In this document: piece after piece, positions 8,378 through 19,763 of the stretch
Numbering within the stretch: position 1 is the first letter of the stretch
How the letters are laid out: each line of letters starts with the position of its first letter
Assembly (NCBI RefSeq): GCF_005233515.1
Contig: NZ_QFZZ01000013.1
Span: 28,145 to 92,144, forward strand
Length of the DNA stretch: 64,000 bases
Reading direction: 5' to 3'
Source of the DNA: Pseudomonas sp. CFBP13508
GTDB lineage: Bacteria; Pseudomonadota; Gammaproteobacteria; Pseudomonadales; Pseudomonadaceae
The notes under the pieces: model-generated
Database searches by the model: none
Seen by the model: only the letters and a program-made list of their open reading frames with translations
What the model was told of the DNA's origin: nothing
Position numbers and translations under genes: made by a program

Positions 8378-9313
8378 ATGGCCGGCATTCTCGACACGGT
8401 AGACCAACGCACGCAACTGGTGGGTGAGAATCGCCTGGAAATCCTCATGTTTCGCCTGGCCGGACGTCAATTGTTCGCGATCAACGTGTTCAAGGTTCAG
8501 GAAGTTCTGCAACTGCCAAAGCTGACCCTGATGCCGCAGCGTCATCCTTTCGTCTGCGGCGTGGTCAACCTGCGCGGCCAGACATTGCCGGTGATCGACC
8601 TGTCCCAGGCAATCGGCATGCGCCCGCTGGTGCCGGGCCCGAACAGCACGATCATCGTCACCGAATACAACCGTTCGGTGCAGGCCTTCCTCGTCGGCGG
8701 TGTCGACCGCATCGTCAACATGAACTGGGAAGCCATTCTGCCGCCGCCGACCAGTGCCGGCCGCCAGCATTATCTGACCGCAATCAGCAAGGTCGACGAG
8801 CAACTGGTAGAGATCATCGACGTCGAAAAAGTCCTCGCCGAGATCGTCCCGTACAACGCCAAGGTCTCGCGCGAAAAACTCGACGACCCGGTACTGGAGC
8901 GCGCCCGTGGCCGCGAAGTCTTGCTGGTGGACGACTCCAACGTAGCGCTTTCGCAATTGCGCGATACCCTCGGCCAGCTCGGGGTGAAAATGCACATTGC
9001 CAGCGACGGTCTGAAAGCCTTGAACATGCTCAAGGCCTGGGCCGATACCGGCGTGCACATGACCGACAAACTGCTGATGATCTTCACCGATGCGGAAATG
9101 CCGGAAATGGACGGCTATCGCCTGACCACGGAGATCCGCAACGACCCTCGTCTGCGTGGCCTGTACGTCGTGCTGCACACCTCGCTGTCCGGCAGTTTCA
9201 ACGACTCGATGGTGAAGAAGGTCGGCTGCGACAACTTCCTCTCCAAATTCCAGCCGGACAAACTGGTCGACGTGGTGCGCCAGCGTCTGATGCTCGACGT
9301 TGTGCCGGCCTGA
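8378..9313 (+). CDS. cheV: chemotaxis coupling protein CheV
   Basis: The protein has 311 residues: a CheW-like domain (about 20-165, with VCGVVNLRGQTLPVIDL) fused to a receiver domain (about 180-305, with VLLVDDSN and the phospho-acceptor Asp in MIFTDAEMPEMDG). It couples chemoreceptors to CheA and is tuned by phosphorylation. I chose the ATG at 8378 because AGGAG sits about 6 bases upstream; an upstream GTG at 8345 has no such site. A FliA-type promoter precedes it. A REP pair follows the stop. Confidence 0.93.
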   Translation: MAGILDTVDQRTQLVGENRLEILMFRLAGRQLFAINVFKVQEVLQLPKLTLMPQRHPFVCGVVNLRGQTLPVIDLSQAIGMRPLVPGPNSTIIVTEYNRSVQAFLVGGVDRIVNMNWEAILPPPTSAGRQHYLTAISKVDEQLVEIIDVEKVLAEIVPYNAKVSREKLDDPVLERARGREVLLVDDSNVALSQLRDTLGQLGVKMHIASDGLKALNMLKAWADTGVHMTDKLLMIFTDAEMPEMDGYRLTTEIRNDPRLRGLYVVLHTSLSGSFNDSMVKKVGCDNFLSKFQPDKLVDVVRQRLMLDVVPA

Positions 9314-9331
9314 AACACGCACATCTTGCTT

Positions 9332-9425
9332 CCTGTGGGAGCGAGCCTGCTCGCGAAAGCGCAGGGTCGGACACATTGATGGCGAATGTGCCGGCCTGTT
9401 CGCGAGCAGGCTCGCTCCCACGGGG
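9332..9425. repeat. REP pair (BIME) after cheV
   Basis: Two inverted copies of the Pseudomonas REP core GGGAGCGAGCCTGCTCGCG (9337-9355 and the complement at about 9399-9420) are separated by about 45 bases. Each forms a hairpin. It lies in the intergenic space after cheV. Confidence 0.9.
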
Positions 9426-9505
9426 ATTGTGTTTAAACCCCAGACGGCTTTGATTCGGTATTGAAGCTCGTATAGGGTGGCGTTTTTCCTCCAAGGAAGC
9501 TGGTC

Positions 9506-10312
9506 ATGCTGCGTCTGAGCGCGCTTTATCGTTACCCGTTGAAATCCGGCAAGGGCGAAATCCTGCAAAGCATCGAGCTGGACAAGCTCGGGCTGGCGGG
9601 TGACCGACGCTGGATGTTGGTGGACGAGGCCAGCGGGCGCTTTCTGACCCAGCGTGCCGAAGCGAAGATGAGTCAGTTGTCGGCGCTGTGGAATGCCAGT
9701 GGTGGCTTGACCTTGAGCACGCCCGAGCAGGGTTCGATTGAAGTCCCATTGCCTGCTGCCGACGCCGAGCTGCGCGGTGTGACGATCTGGCGTGACACCC
9801 TGCGGGTGCCGGACGCCGGTGATCAAGCCGCGCGTTTTGTCAGTGAATTCCTCGGCAAGCCGACACGTCTGGTGCAAATGCCACTCGAGCGGGCGCGCAC
9901 CACGCAGTCGGGTTTCGGCAAGGATGACGATCAAGTGGCGTTCGCCGATGGTTATCCATTGCTGCTGATCGGCGAAGCCTCGCGGCTGGCGCTCTCGGAG
10001 ACGGTAGGGCGAGAGCTGGAGATGCTGCGCTTCCGCCCGAATCTGGTGATCGAAGGCAGCGCGCCTTACGCTGAGGACAACTGGAAACGTATTCGTATTG
10101 GCGATATCGAGTTTCGTGTGGTCAAGCCGTGCGCGCGTTGCATCATGACCACCGTCGACCCGCAAACCGGTGAGCGCAGCGCCGATCGTGAACCGTTCGC
10201 GACGTTGCAGAAACACCGCAGCACCGCGGATGGCGCGATGTTCGGGCAGAATCTGGTCAATGACGGCAACGGCCGCCTTGAAGTCGGCATGCCGGTGGAA
10301 ATTCTCGAATAG
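9506..10312 (+). CDS. MOSC-domain protein, YcbX/mARC-like
   Basis: The protein has 268 residues. An N-terminal MOSC beta-barrel domain (1-120, starting LSALYRYPLKSGKG) is followed by a MOSC domain (about 130-265). Proteins of this kind bind molybdenum cofactor and reduce N-hydroxylated compounds (YcbX in E. coli, mARC in mammals). The motif KPCARCIMTTVDPQTGE (about 209-225) contains the Cys expected to ligate molybdenum. It lacks the C-terminal ferredoxin domain of E. coli YcbX, so it needs a separate electron donor. A terminator follows. Confidence 0.85.
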   Translation: MLRLSALYRYPLKSGKGEILQSIELDKLGLAGDRRWMLVDEASGRFLTQRAEAKMSQLSALWNASGGLTLSTPEQGSIEVPLPAADAELRGVTIWRDTLRVPDAGDQAARFVSEFLGKPTRLVQMPLERARTTQSGFGKDDDQVAFADGYPLLLIGEASRLALSETVGRELEMLRFRPNLVIEGSAPYAEDNWKRIRIGDIEFRVVKPCARCIMTTVDPQTGERSADREPFATLQKHRSTADGAMFGQNLVNDGNGRLEVGMPVEILE

Positions 10313-10326
10313 TTTTTCCCTGAAAC

Positions 10327-10364
10327 GAAAAATGCCCGGGTCTTTTGGACTCGGGCATTTTTTT
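10327..10364. terminator. bidirectional Rho-independent terminator
   Basis: AAAAATGCCCGGGTC and its near-complement GACTCGGGCATTTTTTT form a strong GC stem with A-tracts and T-tracts. It lies between the convergent MOSC and ppnP genes. Confidence 0.88.
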
Positions 10365-10384
10365 GCGCAGTGAAACCGGCGGGA

Positions 10385-10669
10385 TCAGCCGCGGTATTCG
10401 CACAGGTAAGCGGTATCGACCGCGACCTTCAGCTGGAACTTGCTGTTGGCCGGAACGTTGAACTGGCTGCCAGCGGCGAAGGTTTCCCAGTCGCTGCTGT
10501 CTGGCAGTTTTACGCTCAGCGCGCCGGACACCACGTGCATGATCTCGCGCTGGCTGGTGCCGAATTCGTATTCGCCCGGGGCCATGACGCCAATGGTCGC
10601 CGGACCTTCAGCGGTGCCAAAGGCGATCGACTTGACGGTGCCGTCGAAGTACTCGTTGACTTTAAACAT
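10385..10669 (-). CDS. ppnP: pyrimidine/purine nucleoside phosphorylase PpnP
   Basis: This is a 94-residue single-domain cupin of the DUF1255/YaiE family. The E. coli member splits nucleosides with phosphate into base and ribose-1-phosphate. The family start MFKVNEYFDGTVKSIAF, the central GVMAPGEYEFGTSQRE and the end LKVAVDTAYLCEYRG are all present, and the length is exactly usual. It stands alone between a terminator and the exonuclease gene. Confidence 0.92.
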   Translation of the reverse strand: MFKVNEYFDGTVKSIAFGTAEGPATIGVMAPGEYEFGTSQREIMHVVSGALSVKLPDSSDWETFAAGSQFNVPANSKFQLKVAVDTAYLCEYRG

Positions 10670-10740
10670 GGGCGGATTCCTCGAAAAGGGCTTAAAAGGG
10701 GGCGGCCAGTATGCACAAGGCTTTTCGCGCCGTCACGCGC

Positions 10741-11283
10741 CTATAGCGGCAGAACCAATGGCAACAACCGTGCAGTATTGCGGGCATCTTCCAGTGCTCG
10801 ATGTTGTTGCCCGGAAAACTGCATGCCTGCCAGCTGCAACGCGGCGTTGAGCCCCAGTGGTCGCTCCAGGCGCCGGGCCTTGGCGAAGCGCTGTTTGAGG
10901 TTCATGTGCGGGACTTTGCTCAGGCGGCTGTCGATGTGCAGACGCTGCCACTCCTGCAGCAATTGCTGGCGATCGTAACCGCCCCAACTGGCCCAGCCTT
11001 CAAGGCGAGCCTGATGCTGCGCCAGCCAACGCTCAAAGGCCGGCCAGACTTCGCTCAGCGGTTGCGCCGAATCGATGTTGGCTTGGGTGATGTGTGTCAG
11101 CTCCCGACAGAACGGCGTCAGCAATGGCCGGCGGGTCGGTTTGACGAAGCGCTGGAAGTGATCCTGCTCGCGCCCGGCGCGGTCGACCAGGGTCGCACCG
11201 ATCTCGATAATTTCCATTTCCGTGACCGGCCAGCCACCCTCGTCTGTGGTGGCTTCCAGATCTATGACCAGCCAATGGGGCAT
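10741..11283 (-). CDS. DEDDh 3'-5' exonuclease of the DnaQ superfamily
   Basis: The protein has 180 residues. The four acidic residues and the histidine of the family are visible: VIDLEATTDEGGW (Asp7, Glu9), the Exo II region around LTHITQANIDSAQPL, WGGYDRQQ, and HRALEDARNTARLL (His and Asp) at about residue 160. It resembles the KapD/ERI-1-like exonucleases that trim nucleic acids. The substrate cannot be told from the sequence. It is followed by ppnP on the same strand across 70 bases. Confidence 0.85.
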   Translation of the reverse strand: MPHWLVIDLEATTDEGGWPVTEMEIIEIGATLVDRAGREQDHFQRFVKPTRRPLLTPFCRELTHITQANIDSAQPLSEVWPAFERWLAQHQARLEGWASWGGYDRQQLLQEWQRLHIDSRLSKVPHMNLKQRFAKARRLERPLGLNAALQLAGMQFSGQQHRALEDARNTARLLPLVLPL

Positions 11284-11353
11284 CGCAGGGTTCCTGATTT
11301 CCGCGTTCTGATTTATCAGAGCGTAGTCAAACCCCGCGCTTGTGCCCGGGCGA

Positions 11354-13315
<1,962 letters not shown>

Positions 13316-13353
13316 GGGCTATTTCCTCAGAAGTTGCGTCGCAGGTGCTGGCC

Positions 13354-13432
13354 TCTTCGCGAGCAAGCTCGCTCCCACAGAGATTTGTAAGTGATCCAGA
13401 TCCAATGTGGGAGCGAGCTTGCTCGCGAAGCT
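13354..13432. repeat. REP pair between atuE and atuF
   Basis: Two inverted REP copies of the variant core GGGAGCGAGCTTGCTCGCG lie in the 118 bases between atuE and atuF, inside the transcription unit. Their hairpins could reduce expression of atuF or stabilise the upstream message. Confidence 0.9.
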
Positions 13433-13433
13433 T

Positions 13434-14231
13434 TCAGATAGCCCACCGCGGTTTACGCTTTTGCATAAAGGCCAAGGTGCCTTCGATCCCTTCGTCTCCA
13501 GTCACTGCCGCGCTGAACCACTGCGCCGCCTCATCAAGCAACTCACTCGACGGCTGTCCGGCACTCGCCAGCAACAATGCTTTGGTCGCGGCATTCGCTT
13601 CGGGTGCGCAGCGCAGTACCTGTTGCAAGACCTCATCCAGTCGCTCGGCCAGCGCCTGGGCATCCTGTTCAACGAAATGCACCAGCCCCAATCGCTGCGC
13701 CTCGGCGCCATCGAAACGCGCCGCCGTCAGCGCGAGCCGGCGGGTTTCGGTCAAGCCAATCCGCTGTACCACAAACGGTGCGATTTGCGCCGGGATCAGG
13801 CCAAGGCTGGTTTCCGGCAAGCCGAACTGCGCCTTGTGATCGCTAATCGCAACATCGCTGACGCAGGCCAGGCCGAAGCCGCCGCCGAGCACGGCGCCTT
13901 GCAGCACCGTGATCAGCACCTGCGGCGTGTGCTGGGCTTCCTCCAGCAACGCACCGAACGCCCGGTTCAAATCGCGATAAGCCTCCGCGCCTTGAGCACG
14001 GGCATTGGCCATGTCCTTGATGTCGCCCCCGGCACAAAAATGCCCGCCGGCACCGCTGAGCACCATGGCCCGCACTGTGCGGTCATCGTGCACCGCCGTC
14101 AGCACCGCGCGCAGTTCGGCGACCATTTGCAGGCTCATCGCGTTGCGGCTGTCCGGGCGGTTGAGGGTGATGTGCAGCACGCCGCCATGCAGTTCCAGCA
14201 ACAGCGTCTGGCAATCGGGCAGGGGGCTCAT
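13434..14231 (-). CDS. atuE: enoyl-CoA hydratase/isomerase AtuE (isohexenyl-glutaconyl-CoA hydratase)
   Basis: The protein has 265 residues from the ATG at 14231, which overlaps the atuD stop as ATGA. The crotonase fold is shown by LNRPDSRNAMS (about 23-33), the oxyanion-hole segment SGAGGHFCAGGDIKDM (about 60-75) and the helix with GAVLGGGFGLACVSDVAI. In the acyclic-terpene pathway this enzyme hydrates the carboxylated product of AtuC/AtuF. The frame continues upstream inside atuD, but that part is out-of-frame shadow. Confidence 0.85.
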   Translation of the reverse strand: MSPLPDCQTLLLELHGGVLHITLNRPDSRNAMSLQMVAELRAVLTAVHDDRTVRAMVLSGAGGHFCAGGDIKDMANARAQGAEAYRDLNRAFGALLEEAQHTPQVLITVLQGAVLGGGFGLACVSDVAISDHKAQFGLPETSLGLIPAQIAPFVVQRIGLTETRRLALTAARFDGAEAQRLGLVHFVEQDAQALAERLDEVLQQVLRCAPEANAATKALLLASAGQPSSELLDEAAQWFSAAVTGDEGIEGTLAFMQKRKPRWAI

Positions 14232-15385
14232 TTCTTTTTCCCCGGCAGGATGCCCATCAGTTTGCAGATGATCCCCAGCATGATCTCGTCGGCGCCGCCG
14301 CCAATCGATACCAGACGCACATCGCGATAGGCGCGGGCCACCGGGTTGTCCCACATGAAGCCCATACCGCCCCAATATTGCAGGCAGCTGTCGCTGACTT
14401 CACGGCCGAGGCGTCCGGCCTTGAGCTTGGCCATCGACGCCAGGCGCGTGACGTCCTGGCCTTTGATGTACTGCTCGGTGGCCTGATAGACCAACGCGCG
14501 CAGGCATTCGATTTCGGTCTGCAATTCGGCGAGACGGAAGTGGATCACCTGGTTGTCGATCAGCGCGTTACCGAAGGTCTTGCGCTCCTTGCAGTACTCG
14601 ATGGTGCTGTCGATGCAATATTCCAGGCCCTTGATCATGTTCGCGGCGCCGAACAGGCGTTCTTCCTGGAACTGCAGCATCTGCATCATGAACCCCGCGC
14701 CTTCGTGGCCGATGCGATTGCGCTGCGGCACGCGCACGTTGTCGAAGAACACCTGCGCGGTTTCCGAGCTGCGCATGCCGAGCTTGTCCAGGTGCGAACT
14801 GAGGCTGATTCCCGAAGTGTTCATCGGCACCATGATCAGCGACTTGTTGATGTGCGGCTTGTCGTCCGAGGTGTTGGCGAGCAGGCAGATGAAATCGGCG
14901 CTCGGCGAGTTGGTGATCCACATCTTGCTGCCGTTGATCACGTAGTCATCGCCGTCCTTGCGCGCCGTGGTTTTCAGCCCGGCGACATCGGAACCGGCGC
15001 CGACTTCGGAAACGCCGATGCAGCCGACCTGTTCGCCAGTGATCGCCGGCCGGAGGAATTCTTCGCGCAGTTCATCGGAGCCGAAACGCGCCAGCGCCGG
15101 TGTGCACATATCGGTCTGCACGCCGATCGACATCGGAATCCCGCCGCAATGAATGGTGCCGAACTCTTCGGCGGCGACAATCGAATAGCTGTAGTCGAGG
15201 CCCATGCCGCCGAATTTTTCCGGCTTGGAAATGCCCAGCAGACCCAGCTCACCGGCCTTGCGGAAAATTTCGTGGATGGGAAAGCGTCCGGCCTTTTCCC
15301 ACTTTTCGACGTGCGGGTTGATCTCGTGCGTGACGAACTGGCGGACGGTGCGGCGCAGGGCTTCGTGTTCCGGGGTGAAGATCAT
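14228..15385 (-). CDS. atuD: citronellyl-CoA dehydrogenase AtuD
   Basis: This is a 385-residue acyl-CoA dehydrogenase. The FAD/substrate signatures CIGVSEVGAGSDVAGLKT (about 136) and the C-terminal QYWGGMGFMWDNPVARAYRD plus VSIGGGADEIML are present. It should oxidise citronellyl-CoA to cis-geranyl-CoA, supplying the substrate for the carboxylase AtuC/AtuF. The family length is about 385, so the gene is complete. It sits 30 bases after atuC and overlaps atuE by 4 bases. Specificity comes from cluster context, not from the sequence alone. Confidence 0.87.
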   Translation of the reverse strand: MIFTPEHEALRRTVRQFVTHEINPHVEKWEKAGRFPIHEIFRKAGELGLLGISKPEKFGGMGLDYSYSIVAAEEFGTIHCGGIPMSIGVQTDMCTPALARFGSDELREEFLRPAITGEQVGCIGVSEVGAGSDVAGLKTTARKDGDDYVINGSKMWITNSPSADFICLLANTSDDKPHINKSLIMVPMNTSGISLSSHLDKLGMRSSETAQVFFDNVRVPQRNRIGHEGAGFMMQMLQFQEERLFGAANMIKGLEYCIDSTIEYCKERKTFGNALIDNQVIHFRLAELQTEIECLRALVYQATEQYIKGQDVTRLASMAKLKAGRLGREVSDSCLQYWGGMGFMWDNPVARAYRDVRLVSIGGGADEIMLGIICKLMGILPGKKK

Positions 15386-15415
15386 TGTTGTTGTTCTCCG
15401 TAGGATCCGTGGCGG

Positions 15416-17032
15416 TCAGAAGCGGCTGACGCCGAAGCTGTTGGGTTGCAGCGTGCGCATGTCGGCTTCGTGGCAGATATCCAGCAAGTAACCGAGCAGG
15501 GTGCGGGTGTCCCGCGGATCGATCAGGCCGTCGTCCCACAGGTTGGCGCTGCCGTACAGTGCGGTGGATTGACTGTCGAGTTTCTGCGCGGTCATCTGTT
15601 CGAGCATGTCGAGCATTTTCGGATCCGGCTCGATGCCGTCCTTGAGCTGTTTGGCTTCGGTAACGATGCGCAAGACCTTGCCGGCCTGAGCGCCACCCAT
15701 CACTGCCGTGCGGCTGTTGGGCCAGGCGAAGATGAAGCGCGGATCGAGCCCGCGTCCGCACATGGCGTAGTTGCCGGCGCCGTAGGAACCGCCGACGACA
15801 ATGGTCAGTTTAGGCACTCGTGCGTTGGCCACCGCCTGGATCAGTTTCGAGCCGTGCTTGATCACCCCTTGCTGTTCCGATTCGGTGCCGACCATGAAAC
15901 CCGTGGTGTTATGAAAAAACAGCAGTGGTGTCTGGCTCTGGTCGCACAACTGGATGAATTGCGCCGCCTTGCTCGCACCTTGCGGGGTGATCGGGCCGTT
16001 GTTGCCAATAAAGCCGCAGGCGCGGCCCTGGATTTTCAACTGGCCACAAATGGTTTGCTGATCGAACTCGCCTTTGAATTCGAGAAAGTCCGACTCATCG
16101 GCAATCCGCGCGATGATTTCGCGCACGTCGTAAGGCTTTTTTGCATCGTCCGGGATCAGCCCGAGCAGTTCGTCGATGGGGTAAAGCGGTTCTTTGAATT
16201 GCGGCTGCGGCAGCCACGGCAGCTGCTCGTTCCAGGGCAACATGCGCATGATGTCGCGGACCTGGCGTATGCCGTCAGCGTCGTTTTCGGCGAGATATTC
16301 GGCAGTGCCGGCGACCTGCGCGTGCATCTCGGCGCCACCGAGTTCTTCATCACTGGCCACTTCGCCGGTCGCTGCTTTGAGCAATGGCGGGCCGGCGAGA
16401 AACAGCTTGGCCTTGCCGCGCACCACCACCACGTAATCCGACAATCCCGGTTGATAGGCGCCGCCTGCGGTGGCCGAGCCGTGTACCACGGTGATCTGCG
16501 GCAAACCCATCGCTGACATGCGCGCCTGATTGGCGAAACTGCGCGCGCCTTCGACAAAAATCTCCGCCGCGTAGTTGAGATTGGCACCGCCGCTTTCGGC
16601 GAGGGTGATCATCGGCAGTTTGTTTTCCCGCGCGATCTGTTGCAGGCGCAGGGATTTTTTCAGGCCGCTCGGCGAGATCGTGCCGCCCTTGATCGCGCTG
16701 TTGTTGGCGACCACCATCGCGCGGATGCCGCAGACATAACCGATCCCGGCAATCAGCCCGCCACCGGCCGAGCTGCCGTCCTTGTCGTCGTGCAATTTAT
16801 AGCCGGCGAGGCTGGCCAGTTCGAGGAACGGCGCGCCGGGGTCGAGCAGCAGGTTCAGGCGTTCGCGGGGCAACAGTTGCCCGCGTTTGCTGAATTTGTC
16901 TTTGGCTTCGGCGGCCTTGTTCAACAGGTTCTGTTCGAGCTGCTGCACCTGCTCGATGGCGGCGAGCATGGCCGCGCGGTTGCGCGCGAACGCTTCGCTG
17001 TGCGGATCGAGTTGCGACTGAATCTGCGCCAT
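15416..17032 (-). CDS. atuC: geranyl-CoA carboxylase carboxyltransferase beta subunit
   Basis: The protein has 538 residues with two crotonase-like carboxyltransferase halves. The N-terminal half has the acyl-CoA-binding GGGLIAGIGYVCG (about 90) and SGGANLNYAAEIFVEGARS. The C-terminal half has GFIGNNGPITPQGASKAA (about 337) and GSYGAGNYAMCGRG (about 428). It transfers carboxyl from biotin on AtuF to geranyl-CoA. The leucine-pathway paralogue LiuB is very similar; context decides here. Only 3 bases separate it from the atuB stop. Confidence 0.87.
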   Translation of the reverse strand: MAQIQSQLDPHSEAFARNRAAMLAAIEQVQQLEQNLLNKAAEAKDKFSKRGQLLPRERLNLLLDPGAPFLELASLAGYKLHDDKDGSSAGGGLIAGIGYVCGIRAMVVANNSAIKGGTISPSGLKKSLRLQQIARENKLPMITLAESGGANLNYAAEIFVEGARSFANQARMSAMGLPQITVVHGSATAGGAYQPGLSDYVVVVRGKAKLFLAGPPLLKAATGEVASDEELGGAEMHAQVAGTAEYLAENDADGIRQVRDIMRMLPWNEQLPWLPQPQFKEPLYPIDELLGLIPDDAKKPYDVREIIARIADESDFLEFKGEFDQQTICGQLKIQGRACGFIGNNGPITPQGASKAAQFIQLCDQSQTPLLFFHNTTGFMVGTESEQQGVIKHGSKLIQAVANARVPKLTIVVGGSYGAGNYAMCGRGLDPRFIFAWPNSRTAVMGGAQAGKVLRIVTEAKQLKDGIEPDPKMLDMLEQMTAQKLDSQSTALYGSANLWDDGLIDPRDTRTLLGYLLDICHEADMRTLQPNSFGVSRF

Positions 17033-17035
17033 GGC

Positions 17036-17920
17036 TTATTCCTTGTCCTTGAGCACGTCGGGACGCAACACTTCTGGTAAATACGCGCGGTGAAAACCGT
17101 TGAACGATTCGCTGTGGCTGGCCTTGTGCAGCGGCCAGGCGCGACTGCCGAGGCTGGCGGCGCCGTCGATTTTCACTGTGGTGCCGCTGATGAATGCCGC
17201 CGCCGGGCTGAGCAGAAACACGATTGCCGCGCTGACTTCCGATTCGGTGCCGATACGCTTGAGCGGCACATGCTCGCGCAGGGTCGGAATCACCGCTTTG
17301 AATGCGCCCTCGTAAGTGTCCATGCCGCTGGAGGCGATCCAGCCCGGCGCCACCGCGTTGACCCGGACCCCGGCGTAACCCCACTCGAACGCGGCAGTCT
17401 TGGTGAAGTTGTCCATGCCCGAACGCGCCGCGCCCGAGTGGCCCATGCCGGGCATGCCGCCCCACATGTCGGCAAGCATGTTGACGATGCTGCCGCCGTG
17501 TTTGCTCATCGACTGGTTGAACACTTCGCGGGCCATCAGAAAACCGCCGACCAGATTGGTGCGCAGCACGGTTTCGAAGCCCTTCTGATTGATCGAGGCC
17601 AAGGGCGACGGGTATTGGCCGCCGGCGTTGTTGACCAGGCCGTGGATCGGCCCGTGTTCGGCGATCAGCTCTTTGACCAATTGCTTGACCGCTTCTTCAT
17701 CGCGGATATCGCAGGCCTTCCAGTGCGCGCGGCCGCCGTCCTCGGCGATTTCGGCGGCGACCTTTTCGAGTTTTTCCGGCTTGCGCCCGACCAGCAGCAC
17801 ATTGGCGCCGAGCGCTGCCAGTTCATGGGCGGTGCAGCGACCGATGCCGCTGCCGCCGCCGGTGACAATCAGGTTCTGGCCGCTGAACAGATCGGCGCGA
17901 AAAATCGACGCGTAAGCCAT
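17036..17920 (-). CDS. atuB: short-chain dehydrogenase AtuB
   Basis: The protein has 294 residues from the ATG at 17920, preferred because AGAGG lies 9-10 bases upstream; another ATG at 17929 would add three residues. The Rossmann motif TGGGSGIGR is at about 20-28, NNAGG near 97, and the catalytic Ser-Tyr-Lys region is altered: where YSASK is usual the sequence reads HSGAARSGMDNFTK, so the usual Tyr is replaced. This is also a feature of 2,4-dienoyl-CoA reductase-like SDRs. It is probably an oxidoreductase on terpenoyl intermediates; its step is not firmly known. Confidence 0.83.
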   Translation of the reverse strand: MAYASIFRADLFSGQNLIVTGGGSGIGRCTAHELAALGANVLLVGRKPEKLEKVAAEIAEDGGRAHWKACDIRDEEAVKQLVKELIAEHGPIHGLVNNAGGQYPSPLASINQKGFETVLRTNLVGGFLMAREVFNQSMSKHGGSIVNMLADMWGGMPGMGHSGAARSGMDNFTKTAAFEWGYAGVRVNAVAPGWIASSGMDTYEGAFKAVIPTLREHVPLKRIGTESEVSAAIVFLLSPAAAFISGTTVKIDGAASLGSRAWPLHKASHSESFNGFHRAYLPEVLRPDVLKDKE

Positions 17921-17932
17921 GCACACCATCCT

Positions 17933-19717
17933 CTAGTCGAGCTGTTCGGCGATGCTCTGCGGCACCGGGATCTGGATTTCCAATAGTTGCTGGGCGAAGG
18001 CTTTGCCTTGCGGGTCGATGCGCAGACTGGCGACACCGCCACCGCCGAGGGCGTTTTCCAAAAGAAAGTTGAGGCTGTGGGTGCCGGGCAGATACCAGCG
18101 TTCGACACGCCCGAGAAGCGGATCGAGGACGTGGCGCATCCAGTCGACCACCACCGAGGTGGTGAGCGCTTCGGCGATCCACGGCAGGTAATCGGGATGA
18201 CGCGGCATCACGCCGATATTGCTGTGGTTGCCCTTGTCGCCGGAGCGCGCCACCGCCAGTTTCACCAGCGGCACACTGGCATCGGCGCGGCCCTGGGGTT
18301 TGGGTGGCTGATGGGCGAGCGGCAAATCTGCGCTGTCGAGGGCCACTGGGTCGGGGAGGGCGCACGGATGACGTTCGCCTGCGATGTCGACTTGCAGGTC
18401 GCAGGCGCTTTTATCGACGAGGAACGAGAACAAGCGGATGACTGGGTACACGGTCGGACGTCCGCCGACGATGCCGGTCAAACCGGGCGCCATACCGGTC
18501 GCGGCCTGGGCGATCTCTTTGGAAAACAGCACCAGCGCGCGTTTGTCGGGATGGCGCACGGCGATTTTGATCACCACTTCACGGCTGTCGCGGCGCTGGC
18601 CGTGGGGGCCGTAGGTGGCTTCGCTGCCGAGCAGTTCGACATGGGTTTCGCTGTACGGCGCCCAGCCGCGCAGGCTGAACATCTCGGCGGTCTTGTCGAT
18701 GATCGCCTGACTGACCCGCCGCGCCTTGTCCACCGCGTCGATGCCGGCCATCAGGCAACTGGCGGTGCAGCGAAAACCGTCCGGGTACGTGGCGCTGACC
18801 TTGTATTTGTCGCTGGGCGGCAGGCCTTTGGCACCGTGCACCTGCACGACGTTTTTGCCTTGTTGCTGAAGTTTGACCTGAGTGAAATCGCAGATCACAT
18901 CGGGTAACAGATAGGCCTGCGGATCGCCGATTTCGTAGAGCATCTGCTCTCCGACGGTCAGCGGCGTGACCAGGCCGCCGGAGCCTTCGGGTTTGCTGAC
19001 GAGGAACTGGCCATCGGCGCTGACCTCGACGATCGGAAAACCGATGTGCTCGTAATCCGGCACCTCGCGCCAGTCGGTGAAATTACCGCCCGTGCACTGT
19101 GCGCCGCATTCGATGATGTGCCCGGCCAACGCGGCCTGAGCGAGTTTGTCGTAGTCGTGCCACGACCAACCGAACTCGTGCACCAGCGCCGCGCTGACCA
19201 CGGCGCTGTCGACCACCCGGCCGGTGATGACAATGTCGGCACCCAGGCGCAACGCTTCGACAATCCCTGGCGCGCCGAGGTAGGCGTTGGTCGACACGCA
19301 CATGCGCGGAAGTGGCGCGCCGCTGAACATTTCGCGGATGTCGGCGGGGTTTTTGAGCTGTCCTTGCAAGTCGTCGCCGAGCAACACGGCAATCTTCAGC
19401 TGGACTCCAGCCTGATCGCAGGCCGCTTGCAGGGCCGCTGCGCAAGCCTGCGGATTGACCCCACCGGCATTGCTGATCACGCGGATGTTCTGTTCGGCCA
19501 GTTGCGTCAGCAGCGGCGCCAGCACTTCGATGAAATCGCTGGCGAACCCGGCCTGTGGGTCTTTAAGACGCGCACCAGCCATGAGCGACATGGTGATTTC
19601 GGCCAGATAATCGAAGACCAGATAATCGAGGTTTCCCCCCGTCACCAGTTGGGCGGCGGCGGTGCAGGTGTCGCCCCAGAAAGCACTGGCGCAGCCGATT
19701 CGCACGGTGGTTGGCAT
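17933..19717 (-). CDS. atuA: acyclic terpene utilization protein AtuA (DUF1446)
   Basis: The protein has 594 residues from the ATG at 19717, which has GGAGAT 4 bases upstream; the longer start at 19771 runs into the operator. It belongs to the AtuA/DUF1446 family that is diagnostic of acyclic terpene degradation: start VRIGCASAFWGDT, TGRVVDSAVV near 180, and VARSGDKGNHSNIGVM near residue 500. In P. aeruginosa it is essential for growth on citronellol, but the reaction is uncertain. It is the first gene of atuABCDEF. Transcription is expected to be repressed by AtuR at the two operators upstream. Confidence 0.92.
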   Translation of the reverse strand: MPTTVRIGCASAFWGDTCTAAAQLVTGGNLDYLVFDYLAEITMSLMAGARLKDPQAGFASDFIEVLAPLLTQLAEQNIRVISNAGGVNPQACAAALQAACDQAGVQLKIAVLLGDDLQGQLKNPADIREMFSGAPLPRMCVSTNAYLGAPGIVEALRLGADIVITGRVVDSAVVSAALVHEFGWSWHDYDKLAQAALAGHIIECGAQCTGGNFTDWREVPDYEHIGFPIVEVSADGQFLVSKPEGSGGLVTPLTVGEQMLYEIGDPQAYLLPDVICDFTQVKLQQQGKNVVQVHGAKGLPPSDKYKVSATYPDGFRCTASCLMAGIDAVDKARRVSQAIIDKTAEMFSLRGWAPYSETHVELLGSEATYGPHGQRRDSREVVIKIAVRHPDKRALVLFSKEIAQAATGMAPGLTGIVGGRPTVYPVIRLFSFLVDKSACDLQVDIAGERHPCALPDPVALDSADLPLAHQPPKPQGRADASVPLVKLAVARSGDKGNHSNIGVMPRHPDYLPWIAEALTTSVVVDWMRHVLDPLLGRVERWYLPGTHSLNFLLENALGGGGVASLRIDPQGKAFAQQLLEIQIPVPQSIAEQLD

Positions 19718-19763
19718 TTTTATCTCCGACTCAGGGACCTGCGACAGAAGTGTCTGGAGGCTA

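Noticed and set aside
8372..10216. 614-codon minus-strand frame across cheV and the MOSC gene
   Set aside because: It runs antisense through two well-supported genes and the REP pair between them.
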